This document shows, in pieces, positions 59,934 to 64,000 of a stretch of DNA of 64,000 bases. The position numbers were made by a program, and so were the translations under genes. The DNA is from Halobacteriovorax marinus SJ (GTDB lineage Bacteria; Bdellovibrionota; Bacteriovoracia; Bacteriovoracales; Bacteriovoracaceae): assembly GCF_000210915.2 (NCBI RefSeq), contig NC_016620.1, forward strand, positions 3,100,001 to 3,164,000, read 5' to 3'. The notes below the pieces were generated by a model that was not told where the DNA came from, searched no databases, and saw only the letters and a program-made list of their open reading frames with translations. Positions within the stretch are counted from its first letter, which is position 1. Every line of letters starts with the position of its first letter.

Positions 59934-61355
59934 TTACTTTAAAACCGCCTCTCTTAACTTACCTCTATAGTAAGCGAGAGTACTAAAGTTTGAATCTTTT
60001 AGATAAAGGTAATTAATATAAGACTGCTGAGTACTAATCAGTTCTTCTTCGGCCCTAATCACCTGATCAAGAGTCGCGCGCCCTCTTGAGTAAAGCCTGT
60101 TGTACTCCTTAAGCGTTTTATTTGCAAGCTCAAGTCTCTCAGATGCAGAATTTAAAAGTATTTCAACTTCACTTTGTCTTTTTACTAAAGAAGACTCCTG
60201 CTCCTTTAAACTTAAGAGAACTTTACGTGATTGCATCTTCACTTTATTTAATTCAATTGAAGCGGCTTGCTTTGAGAGCCTCTCAGCATTTGATCCAATA
60301 TTCCAAGTAAGTGTTAGTCCTACAGAAACTTCATTATTGTCACTTCCAATAACTCCATCTGAGATGGGACTACTATCTCTTTCATAGTTATTCGTCGCAT
60401 AGCTCGCAGCGAATACTAGACTTGGGTAAATTCCCATATCGGCCTTCTTTGAAGAGTCGACTAAGTAATCAATTTGCTTTTGAGTCTGAAGATAATTTTT
60501 ATTATCTTCAATAGTTCCTTCAACTTGTTGAACCTCACTACTCTCTTTTAATTTATAGTCTAAGATATTACTTGCGCTAACTTTACGATGAATCTTCTTA
60601 GACAAACTCTCTAAACTGGACTGTAAAGAGATCATCTCTGACATATAACTCTCTCGAGAGGCTAGCTCTTGAGTTTGAGCACTATAGAGGTCTACCTTTT
60701 CGCTAAGACCATCTCTCACTCTTCTCTTAATTAAAGAAAGTCTCTTCTTTGCTCTATCTAGGGCCTCTTTCTTTAATTGAGTATTTGCTTTATCTAGCTT
60801 GGCCTTTAGATAATCAGCTACGAAAGTATAAAGGTTTGCCTCAACCTGAAACTCAGTACTTTGCTTCTTATAGTCTAAAGTTTTCTCAGAGATATCTAGA
60901 TCGAGAAAATCTCTTCTTCCCAAGAAGTTATTCCACAAGTCTTGCTCTAAGCTCAATGTTTGAGTAAAGCCTTTATTATTCTGTGTTGTATTTGCATTAT
61001 TAACATAATCAACTAGAGAGTTAGAGAGACTTAACTTAGTTCCGCTAAAGAACTCTTTTGAAAAAGTCAGATTATAAGATGTTGCTTCAGTATCATTTGG
61101 TTGAAGAGTTGCATTACTTATTAAAAGAGATGAACTTCTCTCTAATTGAGAGTTTACTTTCTGACCACTCGCTGAGAGTTGCCAAGCCTTAGACTCTGAA
61201 GTCATATCTCTTTCAAGCGTGTCCACCTCTAAGTCTAATTTCAAGCTCTCATTATCTGAACCCTTATCTAAGTATTCTAGAGATAGATTAGAGAGCGAAG
61301 CTTGGATAGAAGATGATAACAGAAGAGTACAACAAAGAAGTGAGAGTCTATTCAC
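59934..61355 (-). CDS. TolC-family outer-membrane efflux/export channel
   Basis: 473 residues from GTG 61355, with AGGA 7 bases upstream. A Sec signal (MNRLSLLCCTLLLSSSIQAS) precedes two long repeats of coiled-coil helices and beta strands, as in TolC/OMF proteins: EANLYTFVADYLKAKLD...KKRLSLIKRRVRDGLS in repeat one, and LVKRQSEVEILLNSASERLELANKTLKEYNRLYSRGRATLDQVI in repeat two. It forms the trimeric outer-membrane duct of type I secretion or efflux pumps. No partner pump is encoded adjacent. Confidence 0.88.
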   Translation of the reverse strand: MNRLSLLCCTLLLSSSIQASLSNLSLEYLDKGSDNESLKLDLEVDTLERDMTSESKAWQLSASGQKVNSQLERSSSLLISNATLQPNDTEATSYNLTFSKEFFSGTKLSLSNSLVDYVNNANTTQNNKGFTQTLSLEQDLWNNFLGRRDFLDLDISEKTLDYKKQSTEFQVEANLYTFVADYLKAKLDKANTQLKKEALDRAKKRLSLIKRRVRDGLSEKVDLYSAQTQELASRESYMSEMISLQSSLESLSKKIHRKVSASNILDYKLKESSEVQQVEGTIEDNKNYLQTQKQIDYLVDSSKKADMGIYPSLVFAASYATNNYERDSSPISDGVIGSDNNEVSVGLTLTWNIGSNAERLSKQAASIELNKVKMQSRKVLLSLKEQESSLVKRQSEVEILLNSASERLELANKTLKEYNRLYSRGRATLDQVIRAEEELISTQQSYINYLYLKDSNFSTLAYYRGKLREAVLK

Positions 61356-61423
61356 GATTATTCCTAATTTTAAATTAACAATAAAGTTTTACCATAGTGC
61401 GTAGAGCATGACTATACCATAGA

Positions 61424-61445
61424 GGGCTCGAGTCTAGCCCGAGAG
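61424..61445. other. Small hairpin in the TolC-rnpB intergenic region
   Basis: The 181-base gap between the TolC-family gene and rnpB holds GGGCT/AGCCC with a 7-base loop (61424-61440), followed at once by AGAG/CTCT. It lies in the presumed 5' leader of the leftward TolC transcript and upstream of the rnpB promoter. No ORF is visible in the gap. Confidence 0.35.
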
Positions 61446-61499
61446 TTTAAGCTCTTGCGGCTAAATATAGATCATAATAACAATCGTTTAATTAATGAT

Positions 61500-61528
61500 T
61501 TGACGAAGCAATTAACTTATTGCATAAA
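61500..61528 (+). promoter_or_regulatory. rnpB promoter
   Basis: TTGACG (61500-61505), 17 bases, CATAAA (61523-61528), with transcription expected at about 61535-61537. This agrees with the 5' end of the P1 stem of the RNA. Confidence 0.6.
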
Positions 61529-61536
61529 ACTATCTC

Positions 61537-61882
61537 GAGATGGGAAGACTATCGCTGGTGAAGGATTCTTCACGAGAGGAAAGTCCGGGCTCCACATGGC
61601 GATGTAGCGGGTAATGCCCGTCCACCGTGAGGTGAGGACAAGTGCAACAGAAAGGATGTACAGGGGTCTGAGAATGTGAGGGGTAGCTTCGGCCGGCCTC
61701 ACTTCGAATCTTTTAGATACCTGCTGTAGTGAAAACAGGTAAACTCTACGTGGTGCAAGCTTAAATAGGCCTGTGTTAAGGGCGGCCAGTCCGTGCAGGC
61801 GGGTAAAGCGCTTGAGTTATAGGGCAACTTATAACCTAGACGAATGATAGTTCACGACAAAACCCGGCTTATCTCCCATCTC
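61537..61882 (+). ncRNA. rnpB: RNase P RNA (type A)
   Basis: About 346 bases. The P1 stem pairs GAGATGGGA (61537-61545) with TCCCATCTC (61874-61882). Conserved regions follow the bacterial type A order: GAGGAAAGTCCGGGCTCCAC near the 5' end, ACAGAAAGGA, GGTAAACTC then GTGCAAGCTTAAATAGG, and near the 3' end GACGAATGATAG...CACGACAAAACCCGGCTTAT. It is the catalytic RNA of tRNA 5'-end processing. It is flanked by its own promoter and a T-tract, and it is convergent with mutY. Confidence 0.97.
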
Positions 61883-61889
61883 TTTTTTT
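61881..61889 (+). terminator. T-tract ending rnpB
   Basis: A run of seven T directly follows the 3' strand of the P1 stem. The same bases supply the TAA stop of the convergent mutY gene (61888-61890 on the minus strand). No separate GC-rich hairpin precedes the tract. Confidence 0.5.
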
Positions 61890-62934
61890 ACTTTATTTTA
61901 GACAGCGCTTTCAAAGAGACTGTCGAAAAATTCACTTTCTCTGAATCATTCTTAAAGAACTCAAAGTTTTTTATACTTTTAAAATATTTCTTAAACTCAC
62001 TTTCAGATATTTCATAAACTAAATTATCAATCTTATATTTAGTTATTGTGCTTTTAAAGCCTAGTGCATCTCTAAAGAGATCGTTTTTAAAATTCTTAGG
62101 CAGTGCTGGGTATTGAGTTAAAAGTTCGTCAGTAGATGAAATGACAAATGTTGGAACTTCAATTTGTCCCTGCAACCATTCCTTCTCTGATTTAATATAA
62201 CCAAGAATATTTCCTTTCTTTTTAACAATAATTCTTAATAATTTAAGTTCATGTTTTACTTTCTTTTTTTCTACAACTTTAGGAATGCTCTCAACTAATC
62301 CTTCTTTAAAAGAGAGACAACTTCTCTTCACAGGACAGAGAACACAATCAGCTTTTCGAGCCTGGCAGATAACTCTCCCTAGGTCCATGAAAGCTTCATT
62401 TAATTCACGGCTATTATTATCTGTTAACTCTTTTAATATTTCACCATTATAGAATCTCTTATAAATTTCTTTTTGTAACTTCACACCCTTTTCAATATCG
62501 ATGGCATAGATTCTTGCAATCACTCTTTCTAAGTTAGCATCAACAGCGAGTGCCCTCTTTCCAGCACCAATACCAATAATAGCATTGGCCGTATAATCAC
62601 CAATTCCTTTAATACTTTTTAAAGTATCTATATCTGTTGGAATTTTTCCACCATAATTTAATTGAATATCCTGAGCTGCACTTAAGAGATTTCTCGCTCT
62701 TCTATAGTAGCCAAGGCCTTTCCAAGCAATACAAACTTCTTCTTCATTACTTTGTGCTAAAGATTTTAAAGTCGGATACTTTTTTAGAAACCTATCAATA
62801 TGATTTACAACTGTTTGAACTGTTGTTTGCTGAAGCATGATCTCTGAAACGAGAGTTAAGTAAAGAGATCTATTCTCTCTCCACGGAAGGTGTGAGTGCT
62901 GCTCACTAGACCATTTAAGTAATTTTTTAAACAT
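61888..62934 (-). CDS. mutY: A/G-specific adenine DNA glycosylase
   Basis: 348 residues. The helix-hairpin-helix glycosylase core has catalytic Glu31 in SEIMLQQT, the HhH loop LKSIKGIGDYTANAI and catalytic Asp132 in VDANLERVIARI. The 4Fe-4S cluster is C189-x6-C196-x2-C199-x5-C205. The C-terminal 100 residues would be the NUDIX-like domain that reads 8-oxoguanine (ILGYIKSEKEWLQGQIEVP). It removes adenine paired with 8-oxoG. The stop lies within the T-tract of rnpB. It starts 25 bases after the MIDAS-protein gene. Confidence 0.95.
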   Translation of the reverse strand: MFKKLLKWSSEQHSHLPWRENRSLYLTLVSEIMLQQTTVQTVVNHIDRFLKKYPTLKSLAQSNEEEVCIAWKGLGYYRRARNLLSAAQDIQLNYGGKIPTDIDTLKSIKGIGDYTANAIIGIGAGKRALAVDANLERVIARIYAIDIEKGVKLQKEIYKRFYNGEILKELTDNNSRELNEAFMDLGRVICQARKADCVLCPVKRSCLSFKEGLVESIPKVVEKKKVKHELKLLRIIVKKKGNILGYIKSEKEWLQGQIEVPTFVISSTDELLTQYPALPKNFKNDLFRDALGFKSTITKYKIDNLVYEISESEFKKYFKSIKNFEFFKNDSEKVNFSTVSLKALSKIK

Positions 62935-62959
62935 GGATATCTTTTACTAGAGATGATGA

Positions 62960-63733
62960 TTATTTACAATACTTAGCGACTGCTTTATCGGTCATTTCGT
63001 GGACTTCTTTCATTGTGTAGGTATCTCTATCACCACCATAAATTGTGGCAGGAATAGTGTCCAAGTAATCTTTTAGCTCAAGAGAAAGCTCATCAATATC
63101 TGTAAAAACATAGAGATACTTGGCTGATGAATCATTAATCCATCTCATTAATCTCTTCTGATCATTTAAACCATAATTTACACAAGTAGAAGCGAGATCG
63201 CCCATTTGCTTTAAAGATGTATCAAAGAGTTGAATATTTACTTTTTCTCCACACCCATCTCTAAACTTTCTTGCAACGATTCTTCTTTCACAGTAGCTAG
63301 GGTCCTTACTATAGTCTACAGATCTCATACTTGAACTAGTATCAATCCATACTTCAACATTGGCCCTCACAACACTTTCTTTCTTTGCTTTTCCACAGAA
63401 AATATCGAAGTAATTTCCTTTTTCACAGTTAATCATATCAACTTCGGTAGCGTTAATTGTTCTATGTGGCCTTTCTTTTAGAGGTTTCTTATCTTCCATA
63501 TCCTCACCAACATAACCAATTTGAGGATTAAAACAGCCATCACCCATAGGAACGCAATCTAGCCCTCCTCCTCTAATATTCTTTGCAGTAAGCTTAGTGT
63601 ATTTAATTTTGCTGCTCTCAAATTCTTCAATAAAAGAAACGGCCTCTGGTGAAATAAAATAGAAGTGCACATGCTCAGGCAGAGCAAATGCCTTTAAAGA
63701 AAATAAGAAAAAAATCAAATAGGATTTTTTCAA
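62960..63733 (-). CDS. Secreted protein with vWA-like MIDAS motif
   Basis: 257 residues from TTG 63733, which overlaps the previous stop (TTGA). A Sec signal (MKKSYLIFFLFSLKAFA) is followed by a Cys-rich region (LDCVPMGDGCFNP, NCEKGN, IFCGK). A central VEVWIDTSSSMRSVD has the DxSxS metal site of von Willebrand A domains (Asp131, Ser133, Ser135). LYVFTDIDEL could supply the last metal ligand. The vWA domain appears truncated (about 120 residues instead of 180). It is probably periplasmic. The role is unknown; it lies between mutY and an edge-cut gene. Confidence 0.68.
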   Translation of the reverse strand: MKKSYLIFFLFSLKAFALPEHVHFYFISPEAVSFIEEFESSKIKYTKLTAKNIRGGGLDCVPMGDGCFNPQIGYVGEDMEDKKPLKERPHRTINATEVDMINCEKGNYFDIFCGKAKKESVVRANVEVWIDTSSSMRSVDYSKDPSYCERRIVARKFRDGCGEKVNIQLFDTSLKQMGDLASTCVNYGLNDQKRLMRWINDSSAKYLYVFTDIDELSLELKDYLDTIPATIYGGDRDTYTMKEVHEMTDKAVAKYCK

Positions 63734-64000
63734 ATAGTCATTCCTTTTTGCCTAAAGAATCTAAAGAGATCATTTCCTAAATCAACAATTAGATCTCTTC
63801 CTTCAATATCTAAGTTTAGAAAGTCACTCATATAAGCTTTTTGCCTAGGAGTTAAGCTCTCTAACTTCTCTTTAATTGTTAAGTCTCCCTCTCGTCTTCC
63901 TTCAAATGAAATACTTTGAGACTTACCACCCACTTTTATTTTTGCGGTGACATTCTTATTTGCAGTTCCACCACCGAGAGCATCTGCAAGAGTATCTTCA
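63730..64000 (-). CDS. Unknown protein, 5' end cut by window edge
   Basis: The frame stays open to the right edge (no stop between 63733 and 64000), so the start lies outside. The visible 89 residues end the protein. A Gly-rich segment (ALGGGTANKNVTAKIKVGG) leads into EGRREGDLTIKEKLESLTPRQKAYMSDFLNLDIEG, and the protein ends FRQKGMTI. An internal GTG at 63933 should not be taken as the start. Its stop overlaps the TTG of the next gene. No family is recognised. Confidence 0.55.
   Translation of the reverse strand, partial: EDTLADALGGGTANKNVTAKIKVGGKSQSISFEGRREGDLTIKEKLESLTPRQKAYMSDFLNLDIEGRDLIVDLGNDLFRFFRQKGMTI

Noticed and set aside
61517-61702. 61-codon minus-strand ORF inside the RNase P RNA
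   Set aside because: Lies wholly in the structured RNA gene; no coding signal.

Overview
The window is AT-rich, densely packed bacterial chromosome. Housekeeping genes (a type A RNase P RNA, mutY, aroC-aroB-aroA, a TolC-type outer-membrane channel, a PilZ-like protein, lipoproteins, a Tat-type signal) point to a Gram-negative, motile or piliated bacterium. Gene style and content resemble marine Bdellovibrionota (Bacteriovoracaceae/Halobacteriovorax type). That placement is inference by eye; no 16S gene or tRNA was seen. No stretch longer than 300 bases lacks a gene.

Layout. 1-8.6 kb: the 3' part of one radical SAM/SPASM gene and a second complete one, a GNAT-nitrilase fusion, a START-domain secreted protein, and a leftward trio for surface glycan (GT-B-like protein and two polytopic GT-C-like proteins). 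8.7-14.2 kb: a rightward operon with a Tat-exported DUF1501/1552-like protein, a small secreted protein, a planctomycete-type di-heme protein and an SGNH hydrolase. 14.2-18.9 kb: a papain-like lipoprotein, a second SGNH paralogue and a radical SAM protein. 18.9-24.2 kb: a radical SAM plus two tandem DegT aminotransferases (leftward), facing a GT2 plus radical SAM pair (rightward).

24.2-33.8 kb is the most unusual part. A prepilin is fused to a long, repeat-rich, tail-fibre-like shaft (30310-32724). It is flanked by two radical SAM genes. One of them leads a leftward run: radical SAM, PqqD-like carrier, free-standing S74 intramolecular-chaperone domain, TMTC-like protein O-mannosyltransferase, GT39-like transferase and a membrane-anchored unknown. 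I propose this as a candidate undescribed system that modifies and folds a fibre-tipped pilin.

33.9-47.8 kb: WbuC cupin plus epimerase, a DsbA-like lipoprotein, a GT4 operon with two unknowns, then a seven-gene leftward operon (carbamoyltransferase, tandem GT4, two radical SAM proteins, Ser-His S26-type peptidase, ABC-2 exporter). 47.9-58.4 kb: an 11-gene leftward operon in which every gene boundary overlaps. It starts with aroC-aroB-aroA and continues into nucleotide-sugar genes (cytidylyltransferase-like, two epimerases, HAD-kinase fusion, split transketolase, 2OG-Fe oxygenase, methyltransferase fusion). 58.5-64 kb: PilZ-like protein, C4 zinc-ribbon coiled coil, TolC family, rnpB, mutY, a MIDAS-containing secreted protein and a gene cut by the right edge.

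Two global habits stand out. Nearly every convergent gene pair overlaps or nearly touches at its 3' ends, and several promoters sit so close to start codons that the mRNAs look leaderless. Nine radical SAM genes in 64 kb, mostly next to glycan genes, suggest enzymatic diversification of surface glycans or surface proteins.
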